Assembly: GCA_022616555.1 (NCBI GenBank)
Contig: JAKEEG010000071.1
Span: forward strand, 1-34,720
Source: Ignavibacteriota bacterium
Lineage (GTDB): Bacteria > Bacteroidota > Ignavibacteria > UBA10030
Reading direction: 5' to 3'
Length of the DNA: 34,720 nucleotides
Shown: positions 7,411-15,342 of the stretch, in pieces
Layout of the letters: each line of letters begins with the position of its first letter
How positions within the stretch are numbered: position 1 is the stretch's first letter
Translations under genes and position numbers: made by a program
Notes under the pieces: generated by a model
Database searches by the model: none
Told to the model about the DNA's origin: nothing
The model's input: the letters and a program-made list of their open reading frames with translations, nothing else

Positions 7411-8498
7411 ATTGCCTTTGCTGAACTGAAAGAAAATATTTGCGTCAAAGGGCCGTAGGCGAAGCTTGTAGTGAAACCGCCGAAATAGTCGGGGAACGGA
7501 CTTCCGGCAATGACGCGGTTCGCAAGGCTATAGGCTGAAGTGACGTTGCCATTCACATCAAGCCACGTTGCATTTCCATTTGTAGCATCTACCCCGTTGT
7601 AGCGGACGAGATAGAATGAGCCCAACGGCTCGCCCTCCCGGACGATGTTACGCCCGAAAATAAGATCCTGACCGCCGACGAGCTTCGTGACTTTATTGCT
7701 TATTGTTGAAATATTGGCGCTCACGGTCAGTTTGAATTCGCTATCGTAGAGGATATCCGCTGTCAGCTCTACTTCCAGTCCCGTGTTTTCCATCTCGCCG
7801 ATGTTCTGCGTAAAGATTGTAACACCGTTTACGCGTGAGACAGGCACATCCAGTAGAAGGTCGGTGGTGTTCTTCACATAGTACCCAATGCTCCCGCGGA
7901 TTCTGCTGTCGAGAATTCCGAAGTCAAGTGCGCCTTCGTACTGAATGGTCTTTTCCCACCGGAGGTCGGGATTTGCGAGCTGAGTAATGGCTGCACCCGG
8001 GAGATCGTTGTAATTAAACCCGAAGCCGACAAGACCGAGCGCGGAGAAGTTGCCAATTTCCGCGTTACCCGTTACACCATAACTCCCTCGGATCTTGAAG
8101 TATTCAATGACAGGTACATTACTTTTGAAAAAGTCCTCATCACTTATAATCCATCCGGCCGATGCCGATGGGAAGAAACCGTATCTATGGTCAGCGCCGA
8201 ACCGAGAAGATCCGTCTATGCGGCCAGTCAGCGTGAGAAGGTATCGGTCCAAGTAGGAATAATTTGCCCGTGCGAGGTATCCCAAAAAGGCAAAACTTGT
8301 CCCCGTTCCGGGGTTGGCCGGAGATGTGGTTGTTCCCGCTGAGTTAAGAGTTTTCACCAAATCAGACGGGAATCCGCGTCCGCTCGCGCTGAAGAAGGTG
8401 TTCTCGGAACGCTGTATTGAGAAACCACCCAATACGGAGTACTTATGGGCCTCAAACTGGTCAGTGTATTGAAGTGTCGAATTAATATTATAGTTCAC
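7407..8498 (-). CDS. susC: SusC/RagA TonB-dependent receptor, middle fragment (2 of 3)
   Basis: This carries central barrel strands with clear SusC motifs: SFAFLGYLARANYSYLDRYLLTLTGRIDGSSRFG, FFPSASAGWIISDEDFF, IRGSYGVTGNAEIGNF and SIGYYVKNTTDLLLDVPV. It is in the same frame as fragment 1 and is separated from it only by the amber codon at 8580-8582; the coding sense continues between 8579 and 8499 with no ribosome-binding site, so the apparent GTG start is not a real start. At its other end the frame is lost near 7436-7445, where 8 or so non-SusC residues precede a stop. It is part of a single roughly 1000-residue receptor gene now in three readable pieces. Confidence 0.88.
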   Translation of the reverse strand: MNYNINSTLQYTDQFEAHKYSVLGGFSIQRSENTFFSASGRGFPSDLVKTLNSAGTTTSPANPGTGTSFAFLGYLARANYSYLDRYLLTLTGRIDGSSRFGADHRYGFFPSASAGWIISDEDFFKSNVPVIEYFKIRGSYGVTGNAEIGNFSALGLVGFGFNYNDLPGAAITQLANPDLRWEKTIQYEGALDFGILDSRIRGSIGYYVKNTTDLLLDVPVSRVNGVTIFTQNIGEMENTGLEVELTADILYDSEFKLTVSANISTISNKVTKLVGGQDLIFGRNIVREGEPLGSFYLVRYNGVDATNGNATWLDVNGNVTSAYSLANRVIAGSPFPDYFGGFTTSFAYGPLTQIFSFSSAKAI

Positions 8499-8579
8499 AT
8501 ACTGGTCATTGCTCGCGAAGGCGTTACCGTCGGGAAATCCATCCGTGGTTTCCTCGCCGCGTTTGAAATTCTCGGCGAG

Positions 8580-10025
8580 CTAGAAGAGGTCGACGGAAAG
8601 TTCCGTGTTAAACACAAGGCCTCTTAATATGTTGTATTCCACGGTCGCTGTCGATAACAATTGTGTCAGAGAGGATGAAAAATCAATCCCCTCCACGTTC
8701 GAAAGAGGCGTGCCGGAGAATTGAGTAAAGGGATTCGGCGTTACCGTGAGGTTCGCTGAGCCGTCCGGGTTCCTGGCTGGGACATTAGGATAATACAGCG
8801 CTGCGTAGGTGAACGGTGCAGCGACGGCATTGCTCGTGTAGATACGGTTGTTATCCGTTCTCGACGGGCTTAGATTTAAACCGATCCGGACTTGATCACT
8901 TACCGCGTGGTCAATCCGCGCACGGCCGGAATACCGCTTGATTTGACTGCGCTGAACAAAGCCTTCTTCCGAGCGGTACGTGCCGGAAAGAAAATAACGC
9001 GTGCGCTGTGTGCCGCCGGTGATGCTCGCACTCGTTTCAGTCAACGTTCCTGTTTGACTGACAAGATCTGTCCAATCCGTATTCACAATATTGGTGGTAG
9101 GGAGCAAGAGGGTGTTCGATGCACCCGCGTTCACTACGGCATCATTCCAGATGCGGGTGAATTCCTCGCCATTCATCATCTCGTAGTTATTCGTCGGCTC
9201 AACACTGCCGGCGTACGTGCGGATGTTGATGACCTGTTGGTCCGGCCTTCCCTGGCGCGTTGAAATGAGAATAACACCGTTCGAGCCTCGCGACCCATAA
9301 ATTGCCGAAGCAGCAGCATCTTTCAGGACCTCAATAGACTCAATATCATTCGGGTTGATATTCAGAAGCGGGTTGATTCCCTGTCCGCCCGCGAGCAGCC
9401 CAATGGACGAGCTGCCTGCCGTCGTCGGGTTAGTGACGGGAACGCCGTCGATCACATAGAGAGGAGCGGTACTCGCGGAAATAGACGCAGCGCCTCGAAT
9501 ACGAACATTCGTGGGTGCGCCGATCAAGCCGGATGTGCTGGTAAACTGTACACCGGTTGCGCGTCCTTGTAATAATTGATCTACCGTTACCGGAGCAAAA
9601 TCGCCGATGTTGTCACGGGCAATTTGCGAGACAGAACTTGTCACTTGTCTCCTCGGCGTCGTGCCGTAACCGGTAACGAGCACCTCGTCGAGCTTCAATA
9701 CGTCGGACTGAAGCCGCACGTTTATCTCTGTGCGGTTGTCAATATTCTCACGTTGTGTCTTAAAACCGACGAAAGAATATTGGATGACGTTGTACCCAGG
9801 CACAATCCGCAATGAATAAAATCCATCGCTGTTGGTCGTCGTGCCGACGGTGGTACCCGTCAAGATTATCGTCACGCCTACAAGCGGTTGCCCGCTTTCG
9901 CTTTCTGTAACAACTCCGCGCACTACAGCCTCTGTTTGGAATGCAAACACGAGGCTGTTTGCCAGCACAAGGAGTACAGTAGTCAACAGGGCGTGTCGTA
10001 CATAACGCCATTGCAACTGTTCCAT
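8580..10025 (-). CDS. susC: SusC/RagA TonB-dependent receptor, N-terminal fragment with plug domain (1 of 3)
   Basis: A signal peptide (LTTVLLVLANSLVFAFQ) is followed by a CarboxypepD_reg-like domain (VVRGVVTESESGQPLVGVTI, TTTNSDGFYSLRI), a TonB-box-like LDEVLVTGYGT and the plug domain (LLQGRATGVQFTS, VRIRGAASIS, PLYVIDGVPV, IESIEVLKDAAASAIYGSRG). The first barrel strands follow. The ATG at 10025 is chosen over one ten codons upstream because AAGGAGG lies five bases before it. The frame ends at an amber codon within a normal SusC context (TELSVDLF, stop, LAENFKRG). The role would be TonB-driven import of a ligand held by SusD. Alone, this 481-residue piece could not form a barrel. Confidence 0.9.
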   Translation of the reverse strand: MEQLQWRYVRHALLTTVLLVLANSLVFAFQTEAVVRGVVTESESGQPLVGVTIILTGTTVGTTTNSDGFYSLRIVPGYNVIQYSFVGFKTQRENIDNRTEINVRLQSDVLKLDEVLVTGYGTTPRRQVTSSVSQIARDNIGDFAPVTVDQLLQGRATGVQFTSTSGLIGAPTNVRIRGAASISASTAPLYVIDGVPVTNPTTAGSSSIGLLAGGQGINPLLNINPNDIESIEVLKDAAASAIYGSRGSNGVILISTRQGRPDQQVINIRTYAGSVEPTNNYEMMNGEEFTRIWNDAVVNAGASNTLLLPTTNIVNTDWTDLVSQTGTLTETSASITGGTQRTRYFLSGTYRSEEGFVQRSQIKRYSGRARIDHAVSDQVRIGLNLSPSRTDNNRIYTSNAVAAPFTYAALYYPNVPARNPDGSANLTVTPNPFTQFSGTPLSNVEGIDFSSSLTQLLSTATVEYNILRGLVFNTELSVDLF

Positions 10026-10026
10026 A

Positions 10027-10052
10027 ACATCCTCCTTCTTAAAGATGTTGAA
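10027..10052. repeat. 26-bp direct repeat, copy 1 (susC ribosome-binding region)
   Basis: This stretch is identical over 26 bases to 10157-10182. It includes the AAGGAGG ribosome-binding site of susC (10031-10037, minus strand). Confidence 0.9.
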
Positions 10053-10098
10053 CAAATTGAATTGTGTTGAAAAGTACTGTTGGAAAAACTAGAGAGGT

Positions 10099-10130
10099 CC
10101 GTTTCCGCCGGCGTCCGTCAGCGGAAACGG
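10099..10130 (-). promoter_or_regulatory. Hairpin in susC leader, attenuator-like
   Basis: Perfect 10-bp arms (CCGTTTCCGC and GCGGAAACGG) flank a 12-nt loop. On the minus strand it lies between the leader ORF and susC and is followed about ten bases later by five T residues, so it is a terminator of imperfect type. Its 5' arm is formed by the last codons of the leader ORF, so a translating ribosome would prevent it from folding. Confidence 0.5.
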
Positions 10131-10156
10131 TTACTACAGATGGGGTGACTTTTCAT
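10118..10156 (-). CDS. Candidate 12-residue leader peptide upstream of susC
   Basis: An ATG follows AAGGAGG by four bases and opens a 12-codon frame (MKSHPICSNRFR) ending in TGA at 10118-10120. The ribosome-binding region is a 26-base duplicate of the one used by susC. The stop codon sits right after the 5' arm of the 10099-10130 hairpin, an arrangement seen in translation-coupled attenuation. There is no run of a single amino acid codon to suggest which nutrient would be sensed. It could instead be a remnant of a duplicated gene start. Confidence 0.4.
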   Translation of the reverse strand: MKSHPICSNRFR

Positions 10157-10182
10157 ACATCCTCCTTCTTAAAGATGTTGAA
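10157..10182. repeat. 26-bp direct repeat, copy 2 (leader ORF ribosome-binding region)
   Basis: It is identical to 10027-10052, with 130 bp between matching positions. On the minus strand it provides AAGGAGG just before the ATG of the leader ORF. Confidence 0.9.
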
Positions 10183-10600
10183 AGGAATTCGTGAGTTAGC
10201 GCAACGAGACTACTCGTGGTGAGACCAACTCTTGTAAGTACAACAAGGATTGTTAGGCTGTGCGCTCTGAATTGACGAACGGGATAAGGAAATGTGCGGT
10301 TGGTGTACGTAGCACTGCGATGCAGAAGCAATGGAACTTCTCACCTCGCAGAAACCCCCTATGGCGGTATATGGTGCCCCGTAGAACATTCGACATCACG
10401 CTGAATGGTAGTTCAGCTAGACCGAAAGTTGCCTGCAACACGCTTCGTAAGAATGGTAGAACAAAAAAAAAATGAAAGTCAACTAGTGTGAGTGCGTACT
10501 AGTCGTTATGCTCTTGCAATCTCTAACAGTTGTCAAGTGTAAAAAGTTCACAGTCCAGCGCGTGAGGCAGTCAAAGTAGAAAAAAGTGCAATATATAAAG
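10183..10600. other. Intergenic region between M28 peptidase and susC leader
   Basis: About 420 bp without a convincing gene. It probably carries the susC promoter and a long 5' leader. Visible items are the 10-A run at 10463-10472, a possible promoter around it, a small stem ACGAG/CTCGT near 10204-10217 and two ACTAGT palindromes near 10482 and 10498. I see no clear terminator for the M28 gene. Confidence 0.6.
10453..10482 (-). promoter_or_regulatory. Possible susC promoter with poly-T spacer
   Basis: On the minus strand TTGACT (10477-10482) and TACCAT (10453-10458) are 18 bases apart, and ten of the spacer bases are a T homopolymer. Predicted transcription would start near 10446, leaving a leader of roughly 290 nt before the leader ORF. 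The -35 box agrees with others in this window; the -10 box is weaker. Confidence 0.35.
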
Positions 10601-12961
10601 CTATTTTTGTATGCTGGCTATTGCCATTGGGGTTACGAGGGAGACCTTGCTCCGCCAGCTAACGCTGGCATTCTCGTTGACAATAGTGAGAGGGATTATC
10701 GGTTCTACAAATGTCGCCTCGATTGTTTCCGTGAGAGAGGCATGGGTTGGGACCGTAAAACTCAGGGGGATGGTCAGAACGGTATCCGGGAACGAATACC
10801 AACTGACTGTGATTGTGTGTTCGGTAGATGTAAATGCGAGCGGGGAGTTAGGCTGTTCGATCCTATCGGTTGCCGAAGAATATGCGACCGAGAGTGTATA
10901 GGGTTTGAAACGAGCGCGAACGGTAAGATTGATATTCATACGTACGGTGGAATCTGAAAGAGTGGATTGCTCGATTGTTCGTTCTGTAGAAAGCCAGGGT
11001 TGACCCGTGAGCTCTGCCTCGCGTAAGCGTGCCTCACTTGTCCATCTGGTAAGCAGAGTGTCGAAAGTTGTTCCATCTGGATTTATGTATCGTATTTGCG
11101 TGCCGCTCAGATAATCGTTTGATGTAATTTTAGTAGAGACTGTGCCGGAAGAGTACTGCACGGTTTGCTCTACACTGATTTTTTGCTTCCAGAGATTTGA
11201 GAATGTCGGTTGGAATGCCAACACTCCTGCACACATCGCGAACGCTGTGCCGGAGATAAGCAAGCTGCTTTTACGTCTGAAGCGGCTCAGCCAAAAGTAA
11301 TCCACACCCGCGTCGAAACGCACCGCTACAAATCCGAGCAGAAACGGAAACGACCACAAAGCAAAGAAGACGATGTAAAAAACGTGGAGAACGAGCGCGC
11401 CAACGAGTGAGCGCGGAGACCCGCCGAAGGAATGGGCGATTAATCCGAAGCCTTCTGAAAAAATTAAGTTGAACATAAAATGAGCGGAAGCGATCCAAAG
11501 GAGTATCCGCACAACAGAATGCCTGATGAGAATTGCGAGTGAAAGGAGAAAGACCGCGCTCGCTGGATAGAAAGCGAGTTTGGATGACCTCAGCGATAAC
11601 AGTAAAATGAATATGACAAGTACAATGAAAGACCGTAGAAAGTAGCGGATCGGGTTTTTACTTAGTTTTAAACGCGGGACAAGTTGTAAAACAAGCCAAA
11701 TACCAATTATTCCGCCTAGAAATCCCAGAACAAAGTAACCGGTTAAGTAACTCCACCAAGGAAACCGGATACCTTTGAGAAGTCCGACGACATTTTCCGA
11801 AAGCCATACAAACGTCTGAATGATTAACATCAACAGAAAAAGTTTTAACCGGGGGATTGTGAAATCTTCTTTGGTGCTGCCGTCGTTGGGGTATTCGATG
11901 TTTACAAGAGTATTTACTGAACGCTTTCTTAACAAGATGTATGCGAGTATAGAAAGTATGATTGAGATGATGATGAAAGTCTTGACTACCCAAAGCGGTA
12001 TAAATAGCGGAAAGGTGAAAATCTCGTAGAGAAAATATTGTCCCGTTTTCTCGTCCGGTACGCCGCTATCGAATCGCATTGCGAGTTTATACACAAGGTC
12101 GCCGGAGCGTTTCAAGCCGGAGATGTCAAAATTCTCAAAAGTATCTTGCGGCGTATGGATCGGGTCGTTCGGGTCGGAAGTAAAATCGATAGCGGGAATG
12201 CCGCGTTCCAGAAACGGTTGATGGTCGGAGCCTACTCCGCCGCCGGGGATGATTGAATTCAGCGTGAAGAAGTGTGTTGGGTAGGTGAGTCCGGAGTACC
12301 CGAGCGCGTTGAACTCATCGTACGCCGCCTGTGCGAGCCATCCCGGAGCGCTGTGCGTTTCAACGTCGACGAACATTGTGAGCATCTCAGAGCCGTTTGC
12401 CATATCGACTTGCAGCATGAGAGCAACATCGTCGATGCGGTCGAAGTGTTCGACAAAGTACTTTGAGCCGATTAATCCTTGTTCTTCGCCCCCGAAGAGA
12501 GCGAAGATGTAAGTTGATTGATGCTGTTTGCCTTGTGCTTGCTCCTGTGCGAGAACGCGTGCGAGCTCAATAACCACTGCGCTGCCCGAGCCGTCATCGT
12601 TCGCGCCGGGGATGTCGGGGTCCGCCGAGTCGATGTGCCCGCCGATGACAATAATGCGCGGGCTTGTTCCTTTCAGTATGCCGACTGCAACGCCGCTGTT
12701 CGTATTCACTGTGCCGGGCGGCATTCTCCGCGGTACGCGGCTGATTGGCATGATGTAAGATTCATGCAAGCCGAATTCTTTGAATTTTCCGATAGCGAAG
12801 CCTAAAGCTTTTCGTTCGTTCGGAGAGCCCATCGGTCGCGCACCGATGTCCACGGCGAGTGTTTTCAAATATGTAGCAGCGCTATCGAGCGAGAAGGGCG
12901 TCTGTGCGGGTGAGATGTGAATGGCGGTGAAGAATAACAGGACAATAAGAATTTGTTTCAT
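10601..12961 (-). CDS. Membrane-bound M28-family zinc aminopeptidase
   Basis: A signal peptide (1-20, ending SPAQ) is followed by an M28 catalytic domain (about 25-300). Metal and catalytic residues are in place: H109 in GGHIDS, D122 in GANDDGSG, E159/E160 in GGEEQG, D186 in QVDM and H269 in DPIHTPQDT. From about residue 310 there are about eight hydrophobic helices, then a C-terminal beta-rich domain of some 200 residues. This layout resembles the eukaryotic Fxna/ERMP1 metallopeptidases and their bacterial counterparts. The catalytic domain should face the periplasm. It lies between the hydrolase gene and the SusCD locus on the same strand; peptide trimming next to an uptake system is an inference. 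The substrate is unknown. Confidence 0.9.
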   Translation of the reverse strand: MKQILIVLLFFTAIHISPAQTPFSLDSAATYLKTLAVDIGARPMGSPNERKALGFAIGKFKEFGLHESYIMPISRVPRRMPPGTVNTNSGVAVGILKGTSPRIIVIGGHIDSADPDIPGANDDGSGSAVVIELARVLAQEQAQGKQHQSTYIFALFGGEEQGLIGSKYFVEHFDRIDDVALMLQVDMANGSEMLTMFVDVETHSAPGWLAQAAYDEFNALGYSGLTYPTHFFTLNSIIPGGGVGSDHQPFLERGIPAIDFTSDPNDPIHTPQDTFENFDISGLKRSGDLVYKLAMRFDSGVPDEKTGQYFLYEIFTFPLFIPLWVVKTFIIISIILSILAYILLRKRSVNTLVNIEYPNDGSTKEDFTIPRLKLFLLMLIIQTFVWLSENVVGLLKGIRFPWWSYLTGYFVLGFLGGIIGIWLVLQLVPRLKLSKNPIRYFLRSFIVLVIFILLLSLRSSKLAFYPASAVFLLSLAILIRHSVVRILLWIASAHFMFNLIFSEGFGLIAHSFGGSPRSLVGALVLHVFYIVFFALWSFPFLLGFVAVRFDAGVDYFWLSRFRRKSSLLISGTAFAMCAGVLAFQPTFSNLWKQKISVEQTVQYSSGTVSTKITSNDYLSGTQIRYINPDGTTFDTLLTRWTSEARLREAELTGQPWLSTERTIEQSTLSDSTVRMNINLTVRARFKPYTLSVAYSSATDRIEQPNSPLAFTSTEHTITVSWYSFPDTVLTIPLSFTVPTHASLTETIEATFVEPIIPLTIVNENASVSWRSKVSLVTPMAIASIQK

Positions 12962-12984
12962 AGTCGACTCGGAACCGAGATAAC

Positions 12985-13018
12985 AGACCTGCGAGGTTTT
13001 TGGAAACCTCGCAGGTCT
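12985..13018. repeat. Intergenic palindrome, family copy A
   Basis: Perfect 15-bp arms (AGACCTGCGAGGTTT and its complement) flank a TTGG loop. It lies between the hydrolase stop and the M28 start, overlapping the first by one base. Related copies occur at 18282, 19704 and 32829. Confidence 0.92.
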
Positions 13019-13926
13019 TAGTGTAAGTGCTGGTCGAAAAATCCGATGATCTTTCGTTCGTAGATGTTGCCGCCCACTTCCCAGATGTCGTTATGATTCG
13101 CGCCTTCGATAATGAGTAAATCCTTCGGCCCGTAGGCATGCTCGTACAGCGTCTTTGAATACTCAACGCGGATGAATTCATCATTCGTGCCGTGAATAAA
13201 AAGCACGGGCGTACTCAAACGCTTGACGTCTTCGAGCGGCGAGACGTCCCGCGCCTTGAAGCGTGCAATCTTCTGTGAGCGAGTCATCGCGAAGTTGCGG
13301 AGAAAATGCCAAGGGAGTTTCACGATGCGGCGCTGGTAATCGACCGATATTGTGCGAAGGTCGGTAAAGCTTGCCTCAGCCACGACCGCTTTGATGCGTG
13401 CATCGATAGCAGCTGCTTGTAAGGCAATGGCGGCGCCCATGGAAGTGCCAAAGATTCCGATGTTGCCGGCTTGTATATCTTTTCTCTCCAAAAGATAGTC
13501 GATGACCGTTGAAACATCCTGTTTTTCGTAATATCCGTAGGTACAATAATGACCCCCGCTCCCGCCGTGTTGGCGGGAGTCGTACAGAACCACGTTGTAC
13601 CCGTTGTTGAACCAGAGTCGTGCGTGGGCTATTCCTCCGATTTTCGCATCTCCAACGCCATGCAAATACAAGATTGTGCCGCGGGCGCTTGATTGCTGTT
13701 TGACGAGCCACGCGCTGAGAGCTATCCCATCCTTTGTTGAGATGGTTACATCCTCTTGCGGCAGATTAGCGTCACGCGGCTCTAGCAATGACGAACGCCG
13801 GGCATACCATTCGCGAGTGCGCCGCTCGGGTTGCAGCAGAATGAGCGGGGCGATGACAAGGATGATGAGCGCCGCACCGAGGAGAAACAGGACAAAGATG
13901 ATAATGAGTACGACAAGGATAGTCAT
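13018..13926 (-). CDS. Alpha/beta hydrolase with N-terminal membrane helix
   Basis: A membrane helix (3-31) anchors a serine-hydrolase domain. The oxyanion region is LYLHGVGDAK, the nucleophile S162 sits in GTSMGAA, the acid D249 in HGTNDEF and the base H278 in GANHND; order and spacing fit the fold. It resembles the ABHD13/YfhR-like group often annotated as dienelactone-hydrolase or BAAT-like peptidase/esterase. The 302 residues are complete. The stop codon overlaps palindrome A, and the M28 gene follows 56 bp later on the same strand, so the two are probably co-transcribed. The substrate cannot be read from the sequence. Confidence 0.88.
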   Translation of the reverse strand: MTILVVLIIIFVLFLLGAALIILVIAPLILLQPERRTREWYARRSSLLEPRDANLPQEDVTISTKDGIALSAWLVKQQSSARGTILYLHGVGDAKIGGIAHARLWFNNGYNVVLYDSRQHGGSGGHYCTYGYYEKQDVSTVIDYLLERKDIQAGNIGIFGTSMGAAIALQAAAIDARIKAVVAEASFTDLRTISVDYQRRIVKLPWHFLRNFAMTRSQKIARFKARDVSPLEDVKRLSTPVLFIHGTNDEFIRVEYSKTLYEHAYGPKDLLIIEGANHNDIWEVGGNIYERKIIGFFDQHLH

Positions 13927-14099
13927 GCGTGCGTTAATATAGCCGATTTACGTCTCAAGTTCAAAGTTTCCCCGAAGGGGTCCTTCGGACAAGTCTCAAG
14001 TTTTATAGTAATGGTTCGTTGTTACTTTCGCAATTGGAAATCCGCAATTCGCAATGAGATTGCTTCTGCGGCATCTTCTCACTATTATAGAAGCCCACG
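13927..14099. other. Divergent intergenic region with micro-repeats
   Basis: It lies between the divergent hydrolase and glycosyltransferase genes. It holds TCTCAAGTT twice (13953 and 13994), CCCCGAAGGGG with TCCTTCGGA beside it (small stem), and repeated CGCAAT words near 14030-14055. These simple repeats resemble those at 25828-25957. Confidence 0.5.
14060..14088 (+). promoter_or_regulatory. Possible promoter for the GT4 glycosyltransferase
   Basis: TTGCTT (14060-14065) and TATTAT (14083-14088) are 17 bases apart. Transcription would start only about five bases before the ATG at 14100, giving a nearly leaderless mRNA; no good ribosome-binding site is visible. Confidence 0.35.
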
Positions 14100-15215
14100 A
14101 TGGCGAAACCCCTTCAACATTTGCGCGTTGCGCTTGTTCACGACTGGCTAACCGGTATGCGCGGCGGCGAAAAGGTGCTCGAGGTCTTCTGCGAGTTATT
14201 CCCGCAGGCGACGCTCTACACTCTGTTGCACACAAAGGGTACTGTGTCGGGAACTATCGAACGGATGGCGGTCAAAACGTCCTTTGTTCAACATCTCCCG
14301 TTCACTAAAGCGCGCTATCGTCATTACTTGCCGTTGTTCCCGACAGCCATTGAAACATTTGACCTTTCTTCTTACGACCTCGTTGTCTCTATCAGCCATT
14401 GCGTTGCGAAGGGAGTAATTCCTCCTGCTAAAGGCGTGCATATTTGCTATTGCAACACGCCGATGCGGTATGTCTGGGATTTGTATGACGACTATTTCGG
14501 CGGTGACCGCGCTGGTTGGTTGACCAGAAAGGCGATGTCGTTTTTTGCGCCGGGTCTCAGAGCTTGGGATGTCCAGACGAGCGGGCGTGTTCATTATTAT
14601 ATTGCTAATTCACATTTCGTCTCCGAGCGCATCCACCGAATATACGGCCGCGGTTCTGATGTGATTCATCCGCCGGTCGATGTGGGTCAATTTAATGTGT
14701 CAAAGAGGCACGATGGATACTACCTCGTCGTGAGCGCCCTCGTGCCTTACAAGCGAGTTGACCTCGCTGTGGAGGCATTTAATAAAACAGGCGAGCGGCT
14801 TGTTATCGTAGGCACTGGACCGGAAATGACACGGCTCAAATCGCTTGCCCGCCCGAATATCGAATTTCTCGGCTGGCAGGATGGCTCAGAACTCGCCCGG
14901 TTTTATGCCGGTTGTCAGGCACTGATTTTCCCGGGTGTAGAGGACTTCGGTATTGTGCCGTTGGAAGCAATGGCAAGCGGGAAGCCGATCATTGCTTATG
15001 CAAAAGGAGGCGCGTTGGAAACTGTCGCGGAAAGCGGACGTTATCCTACGGGCATATTTTTCCATGAGCAGACAGTTGATGCTCTGATTGAGGCACTAGC
15101 CAAATCTAAGAAGAAGAAATGGAATCCTGCTTCACTGCGCAAACATGCAGAGCGTTTCGACCGCGGCGCCTTCAAACAAAAAATCCTACAGTACGTGGAA
15201 GAAAAAGTAGGTTAA
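14100..15215 (+). CDS. Glycosyltransferase family 4
   Basis: A GT-B fold enzyme that transfers a sugar from a nucleotide donor to a growing glycan in the cytoplasm. The N-terminal acceptor half has VALVHDWLTGMRGGEKVLE and ISHCVAKGV; the C-terminal donor half has YLVVSALVPYKRVDLAVEAF, RLVIVGTGPE and the EX7E motif E281 to E289 (EDFGIVPLE), followed by AMASGKPIIAY. It resembles the WbaZ/mannosyltransferase-like group used in O-antigen or exopolysaccharide assembly. The protein (371 residues) is complete. It stands alone rather than in a polysaccharide cluster, next to cell-wall genes. Sugar specificity is unknown. Confidence 0.92.
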   Translation: MAKPLQHLRVALVHDWLTGMRGGEKVLEVFCELFPQATLYTLLHTKGTVSGTIERMAVKTSFVQHLPFTKARYRHYLPLFPTAIETFDLSSYDLVVSISHCVAKGVIPPAKGVHICYCNTPMRYVWDLYDDYFGGDRAGWLTRKAMSFFAPGLRAWDVQTSGRVHYYIANSHFVSERIHRIYGRGSDVIHPPVDVGQFNVSKRHDGYYLVVSALVPYKRVDLAVEAFNKTGERLVIVGTGPEMTRLKSLARPNIEFLGWQDGSELARFYAGCQALIFPGVEDFGIVPLEAMASGKPIIAYAKGGALETVAESGRYPTGIFFHEQTVDALIEALAKSKKKKWNPASLRKHAERFDRGAFKQKILQYVEEKVG

Positions 15216-15251
15216 TTACCCATCAATCATTCAACATTTCAAAGAAAATCT

Positions 15252-15280
15252 TTGACTTTCGGAGCACTTTTAAGTATATT
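15252..15280 (+). promoter_or_regulatory. Promoter for the M23-bactofilin genes
   Basis: TTGACT (15252-15257), a 17-base spacer and TATATT (15275-15280) form a near-consensus sigma70-type promoter about 60 bases before the peptidase ATG at 15343. Confidence 0.6.
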
Positions 15281-15342
15281 TTATGCCCTTTTGGGCTTGT
15301 TCTTCGCACCGGTAGCGAGTTTTGGCACGGGAACTTAATGTC

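Noticed and set aside
8580-8582. Amber codon in susC as a recoded or pyrrolysine codon
   Set aside because: No recoding signal or pyl gene is visible, other genes in the window end in TAG as true stops, and the same locus has two frameshifts. A mutation or error is simpler.
10253-10441. 62-residue minus-strand frame in the susC upstream region
   Set aside because: It lacks a ribosome-binding site and any recognisable feature; the region fits a leader or promoter better.
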